In this document: positions 11,907-26,400 of the stretch, piece after piece
Layout: the number at the start of each line of letters is the position of its first letter
Numbering within the stretch: position 1 is the first letter of the stretch
DNA from: Dactylis glomerata
Taxonomy: Eukaryota > Streptophyta > Magnoliopsida > Poales > Poaceae
Reading direction: 5' to 3'
NCBI GenBank assembly: GCA_007115705.1
Contig: QXEO01000339.1
Span: forward strand, 5,947,386 to 6,011,385
Length of the DNA: 64,000 nt
Position numbers and translations under genes: made by a program
The notes under the pieces: model-generated
The model's database searches: none
What the model was told of the DNA's origin: nothing
The model's input: only the letters and a program-made list of their open reading frames with translations

Positions 11907-12044
11907 GCGGGCGGCGGCTGTAGAGGATACTGAGTGGATTTGTATGGCGGGGAGTCGGAGGTCGAACTGGGCAGCGAGGTGGGCTTTGTTAGGCAGTAGT
12001 GGAGGAAGGGGACGTGGGCGCGGTGGCGAGCGTGGACTCGACAT

Positions 12045-13286
12045 CAGCGGGGTCGCCGACGCGGGGTAGGATGCTGGCAGGCGGCGATGCAACACTGGGG
12101 GAGGTGAAGTATGAAGGAGACAAGCGCGTACCGCGGCAGTTTGGTTGTGCGCGGGCGTGTGGCCTCTGTTGCGAACGGCGTTGGAGATGGCGGCGAGGAA
12201 GGAGCCTGATGCGGAGGCGGAACCCTAGGAGGAGAGAAATCGGGTCGGGGGGAAGGAGAAGGAGATGCGCATCAGAATGGCATCTCTTTGTAATTTTTGT
12301 GGGTATTTTTCCAAGCGAAACAAGCGGTATGACATTGGTGGATAATTTGGTGTATTGTCTAAGGGCAAAATTGGAAGTCAAATGATGTAGAAGCAAAATG
12401 GCTTCACCAACCGAGAACCAATAGTAAAGATAAATGATAGACTTCTCCAATTCCTAAAGAAACACATTTCTTGTAGCATCCCATTTGCACTTCGCCAAGT
12501 TATCTTATGTAAGTACGATACAACCCTTTTATGTAAGAACCACATGAAGATCTTACTCTTTGAAGGTACTTTTAGGTTTGCTCTCTTCTTCTCTCGATCA
12601 TGGAAGATCAGTACCGTGTATCAGTTTCAAGAATAATGGAGTGAGCGTACATCCAAAATCATGATTCACAATTCAGAACTTAATCATGTTTTTTTCTGGT
12701 TGTCGTCCTGACTCTTCAGAGCCATCGCTTAAAGACAACTAAGGAATCAGCAACGATATCAAAACCCAGCAACTGAAAGATGGCCACAAGTGCATCGCAA
12801 AATCTTGTAAAACATGGTTGGATTTCATGATAATATCAACCTTGCTATTTGTTAATGAAAATCATGGGGCATGTTAGTTTTGTGTTGTAGAGTCAGATAC
12901 AACAAAAGTTATACACTGATGCCCTGCCCAGCTCAACACAAAGGGCAAGGTCATAACAGGTAAGAGAACAGTGACAGCAACCACAAGAACAAAGTCACAC
13001 CTCCCCCTCTTCTTCAGTTAGCTTGAGAATTTGTTTTTAACTCTATGGTGTCTAAATCCTACAAAGAATGGATAGAGAACACCTTTTATATATACAACAG
13101 AACACAGGTTGTGTGTCTGCATGTGATTAACGAGGGGCGCTGAAGTATGCATCTATAACCACTGCAGTTGCTTCTTTTGGCCTGGTCAATAAAGAAAGGC
13201 CGTGCAGCCCCCACTCCTTTTCTTTTATCAACTCCCAAAAAGTCGAGTTGTAAAAAGCTACCAGAAGCACCTCAGTTACACCAGTG
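12045..13286. other. Space between the two minus-strand host genes
   Basis: The left 250 bp is GC-rich and reads like the 5' leader of the candidate gene to the left. The right part (about 13000-13286) is probably the 3' UTR of the glycine-rich protein gene. I see no other gene or transposon end between them. Confidence 0.5.
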
Positions 13287-16200
13287 TCATGACTGCCAGA
13301 ATATGCTCGGGTCATTACTGTATACAGCTCGGTCTTGAATCTCCAGATTACCCACATGCCAATCAACAAGCCTTGCTTGAATGCATTTCAACAAAATGAG
13401 TCCAGACGGAAACAGCCACCAGCCACTTTCATCCCTGTGTAGGATTTCAAGATGTGCAGAAATGAGAGGATGAAGAGAATGCAGGCAAAATATGTGTTGG
13501 TCGCCTAATTTAACCGAGTTTAAGAACATGTATATATGTGTTTGCGCGTAGCAGAGAAAATGATTCTTACGTTCCAAGGTTCCATGGCTGCATGCTTGGA
13601 TGTGCTTTGGTTGATGACTTATAATGCACGAAACCGCATATCAGAGCCACAACCTGAACATGTATGTAAGATGGTTATATGGACTATGGAGATATAACAG
13701 AAGTGAATTCAGGTATACAAAAGATAATTACTATTGCAGATACTATAGTGGCAAATGCAATTGCAGAGAATTCCAGTATTTGAGTACTTACAACATTGAC
13801 CAGTGAAGTGATATTCCACAATGCATATACACGAGCTAGGCCTGCTGAACGGCGTGGTCCATGACTAAAAAGAGCATTTATTCCAGCAGGAAAAGGCGAG
13901 AGTATCCCAAGAGGAAGAACGAACAAAACTAAGAGAACATCAGCCATAGAGTAAGAATATAGCTGGAGAAAAGTCAGCAACACTAAGCTGAAATCCGCGA
14001 GAAGCAATATTGAGATAACTAAGCCAACAAGATCCTGCAGTTAAGAGCAAAACTATATAAGTGCAAAATGTCATAATTCAGTCAATCATTGTATAAGTTG
14101 ACGTGGTAGCATAGAAAAACCTGATGCCCAACTGGTTTAGTGTTGTGCAAGATAAGAGAAAATGGATACAGAAGATCTCTCCTGTCTTTGAGTGTCCTCA
14201 AGGTATTACTATCTAGAATGCCGCCAGTAATCCTTTTGCGCATAAGAGCATCCTTAATCCTCGAGTGGCCTAGTTGAGCATCAGCAAGCATGTCCTGCAC
14301 TCTGCATGACGCAAGACACCACAAATAAATGGAGCTTAACAAAAAAAAATGACAAATGCCGAGGGACGAGGGACGAACAAATGAATAGTAACTCACAGTG
14401 AGTGCTGCTCTGTTTTAATTCTAGGGCTACCATCAATTTCAGCAGACGCTGGTTCTCCTTCAACAGCATAAACGACAAGACCAAGTTGGCAATACCCTAA
14501 TGATGTAGCTTGGAACCAGGCAAGATCGACACGGACACCTTTCTCGCCCAAAGCAGGATTTGCATGAGTTTCAAGCCAGTTAAGAACAGGAAGAAATGTA
14601 ACTTTGAGATTTCCATGTCGAACCAAACGCAACTGAGCATTCAATCCAGCTACAAGACGGTGCCATATCGAAGAGGGCACAGCCTGTAATGGGGTATAAA
14701 GTCAGGCACTAAGAAAAGCTTTGGAGCATGAACAATGCAGTTTCAAAGGTCTTAAAATCATACTTGGCTCAGAAGACTAGTGAGCACACTGTCACTATGT
14801 AGCGAAAATGGAGCCATGTAACTTCCATCACCACCGAAAATCAAGGACATCGGAAACCTTTGACGAAGTCTAGGTGGAAGATCAGGTCTTTTCTCATCTC
14901 CACCGAGGAAGAAATCCAAATATCCCAACATCAGATCTGGGGTTGCAGTCACCTGTAGATAGGAGAAACAAACAGGCGATGTCTTAATTTCAATCATGAC
15001 ACATTCCTTTTACCCCAAAGGATAAACTTTGAGTTTGAAAAATAGAAAAAGAAGAACGCTATAGTTGACTTAGTTTAAGACTGTCCAAACTATTGAACAG
15101 TGCAACCAGTTAATAAAAGGATCACTCCTGAATGATTTAGTACCTGTTGAAATTCCTAAATTTATGCACAATGTGCCAGATTGATGGATTATTTCAAACA
15201 TCAATGTTCAAGTTAACAATGCTTGCTATTTGTCCATCATAACAACTTCAAGAGCACCTTCTGTTGCCAGTAGTTTAGCATGTCAACCCTCCGATGATAT
15301 TTCATCAGTTACAAGCTGAACAATTTTAAATTTTCTGACAAAAAGTGTGATGATGGTACAATTCTTAAGACTAGCAAACGAAAAGATCAAAGATAAGCTT
15401 ATACTGTCATCCCACAAACATCTAGAGTTTGATGTTCAGAAATATAATGAAATGCAGAGTAACCGACCTTGAGACCTTCATAAAGCGCACGCGAACGACA
15501 AGACCGTAAGCATGAATGGTCATACTCAGAGCGAACAAATTCGCGAAGTCTTTGTAATTTTTTTCTTCTACGCCATTGTTGCCATGACCAAGCCAAGGGG
15601 TATGCAAGTATACAGAGGATACTGTAAACTGATCCTTCCCACCACTGATAAGCTGCAAGGGTGTTTATCTCATCAACAAATCGATTAAATGCATCCTCGT
15701 ACCTGAAAATTCAGAGATGGCATAAATAAGCATCAACAGTTTTATTTAACTAGAAGAATACTCTGCGCGTTGCAGCGGAAATATCTATAAAAACTTTACT
15801 ATGTATAAGACTCATGAAATGTGAAATTATTTATTATAATTTAAAGATTTAATTGGTCACAATATTCAAGGGCTAAATTTAATTAAAGTGAAATTGTTGT
15901 GTATTTGCCAACAAAAAATGGTGAAATGGTTAATTGTATAGCTTAAAAGAATTGATGAGGTGGATATGTTGCATGCAAACTTACGTTATAATTAATTAAT
16001 TAATTTTAGTGGGATGAGGTGGACAATTGATTGGCTAATATAGTGGGTGATGTGGATAGCTTGCATGTTGAGATAGACAACTTAAATGACCTCTTAGTGG
16101 GGTTTTGCTTTATAAGAAGTATAGATAGGACATGCAACAGCCAAGGTATATTTGAATTGTAACAGTGAAGCAGCAAAGCACCGGAGACTATTTAACAAAT

Positions 16201-17332
16201 GACAAGAAAGGCTGAATCTGTTTAAGGGCGGCTAGGTCTAGTTGAAGAGAAGCATGCATACACAATCTCTGTAATTTGTTCTGGTGGGGTGTGTGGGAGA
16301 TGCCAAGGTTCACTGAAGGTGTTTGGGCCCATGAAATACATCCTGTGTACATGACCATGTGATTCTTCAGCTCTATTAGTTTCCAGGACCTGCAACAGCA
16401 GCAAAATTTCTATTTAATTCGGCACATTGGTTTTCCAAGAAAAAACAGCCTTCATATGGTATTTAATTTAAGTATGAGTTGGAACAGCACAATCTATAAA
16501 GTACCTCATTTAGTGATTCAAGGAAAGGGAAGGAGTGGTCAATTTGCGACCCCTGTTGAGTTGGTCCTGGCCCAGGTAACTCATCAGTGCCAACAAATTT
16601 CATCCGAGCAACACTTAGAACAAGAGCCAATAAAATAAGAAGGCCTGAAAGAAGTAGACCAAATAACCAAGGTCCCCCAAAAGTGTATATCAACTCTTCC
16701 AGAGCGGTATAACAGTGAGGCATGCGATATCTATCTGACACACATATGTACGGGCATGGTGTTTCAGCAGCACCTCCTGTCGAGCATAAACTATGCTTAG
16801 AACATTCAGCAAAGAAGTAAAAACTGGAAGTGATTTTTTTTCAAAGCAATCTACAATAACACAAATATGAAAACAGAGAAAAGGCATATTAGCAAGAGTA
16901 GATTCTAGATATAACAGTTTTAATGCCTAGTTGCAGGCATATTTCGAATGAATAATATATATCATTACAGGTTGTACTCTATATCAAACCCTAATATATA
17001 TAGAAAGGATTACCTCGGACACTCGTGTACACAGCACGGCGAGGGAGTTCATCTGAAGGGCATTGAAAGCAGAGAGATTCTGAAGATCCAGTAACATTTT
17101 TGTATGTTCCCAAAGGACATTCCTGCATTAAGCACCTCCACATTAAGTAGCAACTAGCATCAAAACTACAGTTGGCATAGGCACATAGCCACCACTACAA
17201 AATTACAAATGTGAATGTTCAGTGTTTTTGCTAAATGTAGTGATGGAAAACAACAAAATCAAAGCCTTTTTCCCAAACAAGTTGGGGTAGGCTAGATATG
17301 AAACCCAACAGAAACATAAGGACACAGAGAGG

Positions 17333-17411
<79 letters not shown>

Positions 17412-20400
17412 AAACAAGAAACAAGACGACTAAGATTCTGGCACATGGAATCTTAGTCTTCTTGTAGTGATGGAAAAATGGACTGAAAATTTACTTAAGC
17501 ACTACCGTGATACAGAACAATCGAGTAAGTTGATGCAAAAAAAGCTACATGGAGTGGACCAAGTTTAATACATATGTTACCTTGCAATATGTACCATAAA
17601 GACCTTTTGGGCAAGCTTTTCCTGTAACTGTTCCATTCTCACCAGGAAATCCTTCCCCTTTGCTCATTCCGCCACTGTACAAGCATAAATAGTCAGCATA
17701 GTAAAAATATAAATAGGTGCTGGTGGTGAAAGGAAATGTGCACGACTCAAATTGCATTGCATCATGCACATCACAAGTTAAACTCAGACATATTTTAGAA
17801 TTTGATCATAGTATGTATAGAATGAAATAGAACTCATTTACACATCCACTTTGCATAAATCAAAGTACAAACATGAATTTCATTTAATGCCAAATTGATA
17901 TGTCCCAAAATTGATGGAGTCATATATTTCCCTATTAAGTAATGAAGTTTCTTATATCTTACAGTGCCTTCCAACAAACAAAGCATACTTGTTTTTCCGA
18001 TTGCGAAGGACGCACACAATGCAAATGCCATCACACGTGCACCCAAATAACATCCCTTAACACATCTCTACAACTGACAGAGACCAAGAATTTATCTACA
18101 AATCTCACAATGCTCTAGTGAAGTGCACTCAAATCTCAAGCACCAGCCTAGAAACAAGCTAAACAAAATAGCTAATATTCTGCAAATTCGTTCATACTAC
18201 CTATGCAGTGATCCATAGACAAAATAAAAAGTCTATAACACAAGAGCCATCCATACCACGTACTTTCAAGTCAGGAAGCTGCAGGGAGTCAAAACTCAAA
18301 ATATTCAGAAAAATACTACAACCTACAAACTTGAATACTAGTAATTTAGCCTTTTCTTGGCCTCATCTTTCCGTGACATCACCATAATTAAATTAGACTA
18401 TAAATAAAGAATAACCAAATAAATATTCCAGCAATGGCAAGATTAGATTTGAACTACTGAAAATGATAAAATCCCCTAATATCATTAACAGAGATGGCAT
18501 GCCCTAAATTGCCAGACATGCTGCAAATTCAGAGTAGCCCGTGTCGTAGTGCAAATCCACCCAAAAAACAGAACATTAGAAGTGATATTGGAGAAAAGAT
18601 CAAATCAGACCTTGCAAGTATTGATCCTTCAATAGCTGCAACAGGAACATACTCATCTCCGGTAGGAATGTTAGACCAGTGGAAGTGAATCCTTCCACCT
18701 CCACCTCCACCACTGCCAGCCATTCCAAAACCACCAACACTCGAAAGGACGGAACTCTCCGCTAGGGACAAAGTGCGGACAAATAGAAGAACTGTACCAC
18801 CGGAACCACCTCCAGGTCCAATAGAGGCATTAGTTACAGCATCAGTCGAACTGCCACCATTTGATTCTACTGTGCCATAGACCGTGAGACTTGGCAAAGA
18901 GTACTCCCACGAACCCAACACTGGAATGCAATTACAGTAAAAGTAAGAGACAAGCTATTAAGATATATATTGCGCTTCCAAGACAAAATCTGGGTAAATC
19001 ATGGATATACGTTACCTATTATACCACCACCAGCTGTGGAAGACCCTGTGGTGTCATTGCCACTGCCACTGCCAAGTTCACAAGGCAAATCAGCATTACC
19101 ATATGTAGTTCCACCCTCAGCGCGAGTTCCATCAACAGAACCGATTCCCCCTTTACCACCATGTCCACCACCACCACTTAGGCCGCTACTTAGCAATCTT
19201 CCTCGTCCTATTCCGCTTTTGCATCCTGAAATTAGAGATGGAATTTAAGTTCTAGAGTAGATGGCTAATATGCATGGACCAGACATAACAAAAATATCAT
19301 CTCGACATGAAAAAATAGTTTGAAACATATGTTAATTGGTTACCATGAAGTACAGTACTATGAACAATATACACGTTTCTTCTCATTACCTACGAAAGAT
19401 TTTACACCAGCTTATCAAAGCTGAGACTAAACAGAGAAATTTTAAGCAGTTTGTTCCACTGGATTTGCCAATCAAGAAAACTGCAAGGATAATATACAGC
19501 ATGGAAAATAGGAAGGAAAAAGGGGTATTTCAGCATTAGACAGCTTACATTTTACTCATCCGGTTGGAATACTTGTACTTGCTGAATCTTAAACATTAAA
19601 ATTGACATTTGTCAAAAGTTACTGAGTTTTTATATTATTATGTTCGGAAGCATAGACACTCTTATACTCTGTACTTAATACACATGCAACTCCAATATTT
19701 CTAAAGTATTTTCAATCATATGGCTGATCAGCACAGGCTGATCTACACACCGGATTCACATAAAGCCATCATTAAAACTGCGGGGAACTGCATATTTTCT
19801 GGCAAACAAAAAAAAGATAGCACATTACCCAAGCCTGTTGCGCTGATGGTCCCAGATGTGTGCACAGTAACACTTCTTGCCCTATTGAAATGAATTACAG
19901 TTCCTTGTACAAGACCCCAGACATCAATATCTTCTACGCGGCATACCTAAAGAGGAGAGTGGTAGTAAGTTTTATATTACCGGCAAAGGAGTCTGAGAGA
20001 CATCACACCAGAAAGAATACCTGAAGAGTAAATGACAGTGAAGAATTCAGATTGCAATCTTCTGGTGGATGAATTATTTCGACAGGACAGCTTTCGTCTT
20101 CACAGTTCAGCTTTGGGGACCTAATAGATGCACAACAGTCAACAGCTCATCAACAAAATCGGTGCTGGAAATATGTCAAAAGAAAATCTCAATGCAACAG
20201 TTGAAGGTTGAAGTACTTACACATCACCATTACTTCCATTTACAAGTGGACCCCGTAAAATGGATCCAGGTCCAACCTACAAAATAAATAATTATGGGTA
20301 CTTCGATAGTTACCTCATGAAAGTAACTTATGCAACATCAAATCAGTGTAGTTACTAGTTAGAAATCAAAATCAGAATTGCGGGAGAAAACTAGACAGCA

Positions 20401-23400
20401 GAGAGGATTCGTGCAAAAGCAGAATTAACTCTCAGATCCAACTTGAATGAGTGGAAACATATGGTTAATCTTAATTAGGACATCTCTATAAATTTACATT
20501 TTTAAATCCAGCATATTGGGTTGAACAAGGCAGGGGAACACTGAAAAGGCATCATCTTAATTAGGCATCTATATAAATGACACATTTAATCCAGCATATT
20601 GGGTTGAATAAAGCGAGGGGACATTGCAAAGGCTATATGATATGCAAAGATGTAAAGTGCATCAAAGCAAAGTTCTCATCTGTAGCTGAATATTGTGGCA
20701 AGGTTATTTGAAAAAAAGTAAAAATATATAGCAAACAATTTACAAGGCGGTTGCATATAAATATAATCTGCAGTGATGGTCTACAAATTAACATGCAAAT
20801 AACATATAGATACAAACAAATAACTCACTAGAGTTGTGGATAAAGAAACAGAACATGTTATGTTCAAGGATATCTATCATACTCGTATACTGTAGAACAG
20901 TGACAAAATAAGGCGTGGTGCCTCAATCATGTCTCCATCTCCAGATAAATTCAGCAGGCCTTGACCGCGAACTCCAAGATTAGCAGTAGAATGTATCACA
21001 GATGATTCCTGCCAAATTATACAAGAAATTTTTTACGCGTGAAATAAAAGAGGCAAAAGGGAATAACAGTAGTGGAGAGTCGGCCAATAATGAACCTTCA
21101 GAACTATCAAATTGCTAGCATCCAGTAAGGAAGTTCCAACTACTGAATCTCCACCACCATTGATTAACATTCTGGAGTTCCACATGAGGAGCATCTTAAC
21201 AGACATTCTCAAAGCACCAAACACCTGAAAAATAGTTCAATACAGTGTAAAGATTGACACATGTGAAATAGATGCACCAGAAAGACAGCAAATAACAAGA
21301 AGCACAATTAAACTACCTTGATTGTTGAATCACTCATAAGAAGCTCCTCTGCCATCAGTTCAAACTCCGAGTACGGATAACGGGTCAATCCAAAAGTTAG
21401 AACAGCACCAGTTTTTAGGCTAAGTTGCCCTTGGACCTGAAAATTATAAATATTAGTTGCGGACTATTTCCAATTTTCAAATACTTTGGAAAAAACAAGG
21501 AGTCGTTTAAGACAAAAGAAAATTCAGATATTTTATTAATTTAAGGAAACCTTAACTTGAATTATATGTTTGTGCAGAATGCAGGATAGTCATAAAAAGT
21601 TTAAAAAAATGCAAGGCAACACAAACAGATTCCCAACACTACTTCAACATGGTCATCAAATAAGCATCCTCCAATTTAAATGCTGGAGTGCCTTTTTCAC
21701 ATGATATGAACACAGGAGAACGACAAATGTAAACCTTAGTGCTTCCATTTGGATGTAGTGTAGCATATGTAGGTTAGATAATTTAGAAACGAACTGAAGC
21801 ACATGAATATACACGCTGTCAAGCACTAAACATATCCATGTCAAGGAAAATAAGATTAAATACGAATTGTGTAAAGACACCATAACTAGTAGAACGTTAA
21901 CTATTACTATAACAGCGCAATGCCTTGTGTACCTGAACACGACTCCAGAGCAAGGGAACTGCAACTTTGGCATTATTTCTAATATTAACATTTGTCCATA
22001 GTGGCTGATTTGGGAACTCTAACAGAAGAGTGTCAGTCTGTGTACTCATGTTGTTGTTGTTAACATCAAGACTCTTAGGTACTGCATCATAAAGAGTTCC
22101 AGCAGCTCCAGCATTATCCGGACAGCCCGAACTCCTTCCACCTGACAAAGGCGATACACTTTAAATGCAAACACAAATAATCAATAAGGTCGTCTAGATA
22201 CTAGATACATCCCTAAATCAGTAAGAAAGCTACTTAAGATTACTCGAACTGGGAGCTTCACTTCATCTAATAAACATGTTAGGACCTAAGAGTAAGCGTA
22301 TGAAAGGAGTATATGAGTAGTAGCAGAGCATGTTTATACAGCTGAACAGTGAATACATACATGTTATTCTATTTGAGGATAACAGTGCAGTGCATTCAGG
22401 TGATCAGGTCTCTTACAAATGCAGAATTGCTAACCCAAATTTATGAACACGAGAACGTAAAAAATAAACAACTGAGCCCATAACCCTAATAAATAACCTT
22501 ATAGATAATAAAAACATGGCAAAGTTTTCAAAGCAACTTCATATACCCCAAAACTAAAATAACAGGGTGGGCAAAATAAGAAACAGGACAATATTATAAA
22601 ATATGAGTATACAACTACTATTTTGTATTCGTAGTACATCAGATCAACAAGGATGTAACAGCATACAGTATGCAACTTCGTACTAGCATCCCGTCAGAAG
22701 CCAAGAAAAAAGTTGCAGGTTAAGAATTTAGTGATTAATTGTGGACAAAAGATAAATATGCATCAGAATTTCAGATTAAAAAATTACCATGAACAAATAT
22801 CTGGGTGTCATCATGCCTACTGAAAACGTTAACAGAAACCCGTCCTCCACCACCCCCAGCCAAACCGTTGCCTCCAGAAGCACTGATTTTGCCACCACCA
22901 TGCCTATGCCAATAAAATATGAGAGAGAAACCTGTAAGTGCTAACTCGAATACTGAAATACAGAGTCAAAGGACTTGCAACAGAACAATAATAGCATTGG
23001 TAAACTAAAAAAAGAAAGAAAGCGAAATTCTTCAATTCAAAATATTACTAGCAAAGTCCTTGCTCGATTGACACACTATAAACTCTTTGTGTCATTTAGC
23101 TACTGCTCGACAGTGTGTGATCTTAGAGCAAAAGATAATCCTATCCAATTATTGGGGTAATGTAGTCAAGCCAGTGATTATTTCTGTTACACTGTGTTTG
23201 GATGCTGTGAATTGGGCCAGGAATTCAGAATTCAGGAATTCGGTCCCGAATTCTACTGTTTGGACGGGCTAGGAAATGAAGACTGGAATTCGGGTCCAAT
23301 TCCACGCGGGCCGCCGACGGCTGTTCGCTACGCGTGGGACCTTTCCGACCCCCAGCCCTCCGAATTTGCCAGGAATTCACTCGTACCGCTTCGCCAGTCT

Positions 23401-26400
23401 TCTTCCTGTCGCTCGTGCGACACAGCGAGAGCAGGTGGCGGCGGCCGGACGGTGATCTCCTCGCTTCCCCCGTCCTCCTCCCCCCTCTCCATCCCGCCCT
23501 CCTCCATCTCCATCCCGCCCTCCTCCTTCCCGATCCCCGCCGCCGCCGTATTGCTCGCCTCCGGCAGGCACATCTAGCTGCCATCCCCAGGGGCAAGAGT
23601 CCAGGCAATCCCTCGTCGTCCTCGTGTCATTAGGAGCGTGAGGCCCGACGCAATCAGCTGCTCTCCATCGGACATTTGCTTCCTTTGTCGATCCAGCTGC
23701 TCACCGGCGCCACGGCCCTACCCGCTCGTATATATGTTCCCAGAAATTATCCCATTGACTCCAATCCACGGTGCAATTCAGTAAACTATTCAAGTACAGT
23801 ATTAGTTTTTGGGCTTCGTGATTGTAGATTTGTAGTAAAGCTGCACTGCACATGCTCTGAACCTGTACATGGTGTTGTGTGGCCAAAAATATAGCTGGTC
23901 CAGTTCGGTGACATGTTCCATGTCAAAAATAATTAATTATGTAAGTATGTACCTATACGGATAAGCCAAGATCAGATTTTGTACACCAAAGTTTGTTTTT
24001 CACACATTTGCATGTGTGGCTTCTCAGGTAATAATACTTGAGTCAAATATTGCATTTTTGCTCTTTTCATTGAGTTTTACTTTGTTCAATATAGCATATT
24101 TTAGTGCTTGGACTCTATCATTTTGAAAAAACTTCGCCTATTCCCACTCGTGCTATGTGTGTGCTATGTGTAAGACATAAGTTATTTATTATCCATGTGT
24201 AATCGATAATGGTACTTGCCAACTATTTATTATTTGTGTCATGTGTGTTTTTATCATCTTATTCAGATTATTTTAAAGTTATTATGTGTGAAAAATAAGA
24301 TATATACATTCTAATATACAAATGTTACTATTCATAATGTACACAATTTAATATTGTCCCAACTCAAAAAAGAACATCCAATTCCATGGTTTCAACATTC
24401 AAACAGGAATTGGAAATGGGTACCACCCTCTGATTCCAACAACAAATTTCAAGCCACCCAAACAACAGAATTCGAATTGTAAGCCATTTCCTTTCCACCT
24501 TGGATTTAGAATTCCCACTTAATTCAATTCCAGAAATCAATTCTGCGCATCCAAACAAAGCCTTATGGTAAACCAAACTAATTTTCGGTTTATCGCACCG
24601 CAGTGCAACAAATTTCAACACTAGTTCGAACAAGACTACACTAGTAGAATTCTGAGTATACGCGTGTGTTCTTTGAGCCATTAAAGTATATCATACTGTG
24701 TGAGTGATGAATAAAATCATCAATAAAAGATAAGTGGGAGGTAATCTTCATCCCATATAGGTATATGTTAAATTTTAGTTCACCAAACCCAGCCCTAAAA
24801 GCCCAAATGAGTTTAGACAGTTGCTAACTTCCTGCATCATTATGGTACGTTATGATCACAATACAAACACTGTCATCAGACTCCTAAATCCCAAGTCAAA
24901 ATTAGTTCCTAATCAACAGAACCTACCAGTTCATGGTCAAGTGTCGTAGTCTCCAATTTGGAAGCAGTTCACTAATCTTCAAGTAATTAATAAATCATCT
25001 CTTGTAGGCATATATCTTAAATTTCAATTCACCGATGCCAATCCTAGAAGCGCAAATAAGTTTAGTGTAGTTGCTAACTTCCTAAATTATTATAGTTATG
25101 ATCACAATACAAACAATGTCATCATACTCTGAAGGGCCTGCTAGGAGTGGATGCAATTTTTTATGTGGCCACTGGTATTTAGCTCACACTTGAACTAAAT
25201 AGCTCAATACAACCACTGCCATCATACTCAAATCCCAACTAGTTCCTATCAACAGGACCTACCAGATCATGATCGTGATCTCCAATTCGGAAACGGTTTA
25301 CCAATCTTCAAGTTAATCAATTAAACCTTCATGTCTTATAGGTATATTAAATATCAATTCACCGATCCCAACCCTAAAAGCCCAAATAAGTTTAGTGTGG
25401 TTGCTAACTTCCTGCATCATTATAACACACTATGATCACAATACAAACTCTGCAATCATCATACTCCTAAATCCCAACTAGTTCCTAATCAACAGGACCT
25501 ACCAGTTCATGATCGTGGTCTCCAACTTGAAAACAGTTTACCAAACTTCAAGTTAATATTCAATTAAATAGCTTAAACGTTGGTATGTCACTCCAATCAG
25601 TAGAAAGGAAGCAGGATGAGTATGAAAGCATTTCAGAGAACTCACATAGTCTCAGCCTTGATAAAGATGCTCCCACCAGAGCCACCCCCGCCCTTCTCGC
25701 TGCTATCCCCACCGTCGGCAAGCACTGCACCATTCATCAGCAGGTCCTTGGCAAACAGCCACAGGATGCCGCCGCCGATACCGCCGTAGTCCTTCTCGAC
25801 ACTGGTCGACCCCCCTTTGCTTCCGTAGCTAAACGGGTGCTCGAGGTCTGACCACGCGTAGGCATCACCGCCCCACGAGTCCTCCTGCGTCTGCCCGTCC
25901 CTGACGTAGCAGCTGGCGCCGCGGCCGCCGTGACCCCCGCCATCGCCGTGCGTCCCCGTGGGGATGCCGCTGGTGCGGTCGGGCGGATCGCCGGCTAGAC
26001 CGGTAGTGTTGACAATGACCGTGTCGGCGATTGTGATGTTCGCGGCCGCGAGCGAGACCTTCCCGGCCACGACGCGCGCGCCTCGGCTGAGACGCACCTC
26101 GCCGGAGAGGTTGGCGGAGATGACGCACCCGGGCCTCTCGCAGGTGAGGGCGGCCCCGGAGTTGAGCACCAGGCTGCCGCTGCCGGTGATGTAGATATCG
26201 CCGTCCAGCTTGACCTCCTCGGAAACCTCGCAGGTCGTGCTGAAGTCCCCCTTCCCGTGGAGGTCCTCGGAGCAGGTCGCCGCCGGCGCATCCGGCGGCG
26301 GCGGCGGGGGCGGCGGCGACGGCGGCGAGTAGTCGTGCCACGTCAGGATCGAGTACGGGTCCGGGTCCTCCCGATCTGAAGCCTCCGCCCCGTGGCCCGA

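Larger units (their letters stand above)
1948..12044 (-). pseudogene. Candidate host gene split by retrotransposon A; product unknown
   Basis: On the minus strand an ATG at 12044 opens a proline-rich frame (MSSPRSPPRPRPLPPLLPNK...). It runs without a stop to 11907, crosses the target duplication of element A in frame, and continues at 4853 to a GT donor after TTCGAG at about 4790. Further exon-like pieces in compatible phase lie at 4290-4180 (37 codons, ends SLFLWQPRKN), 2544-2461 (starts GKDHVESKILTLYQSAANAC) and about 2034-1948 (LSGHGEDGANELGV... then TAA). Each piece has an AG before it and all but the last a GT after it. I do not recognise the protein. The GC-rich leader (12300-12045) looks like a plant 5' UTR. 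The downstream pieces are weaker than the first exon, and transcripts would decide. Removing the 7-kb element leaves a compact gene of about 3.3 kb. Confidence 0.35.

Noticed and set aside
12059..12102. A possible 43-nt intron in the leader of the candidate gene (GCG/GTACGC ... CCCCAG)
   Set aside because: It is too short for a plant intron, and the frame is open without it.
17203..17446. Repeated Ser-Leu frames
   Set aside because: They are direct products of the GA microsatellite in an intron.
23194..23608. Overlapping frames of about 127 codons on both strands
   Set aside because: They lie in the GC-rich half of element X1 inside an intron, with low-complexity composition and no similarity that I recognise.
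25865..26341. Frames of 98 and 158 codons on the minus strand, and others on plus
   Set aside because: They are other-frame shadows of exon 1 of the glycine-rich gene, which is GC-rich.
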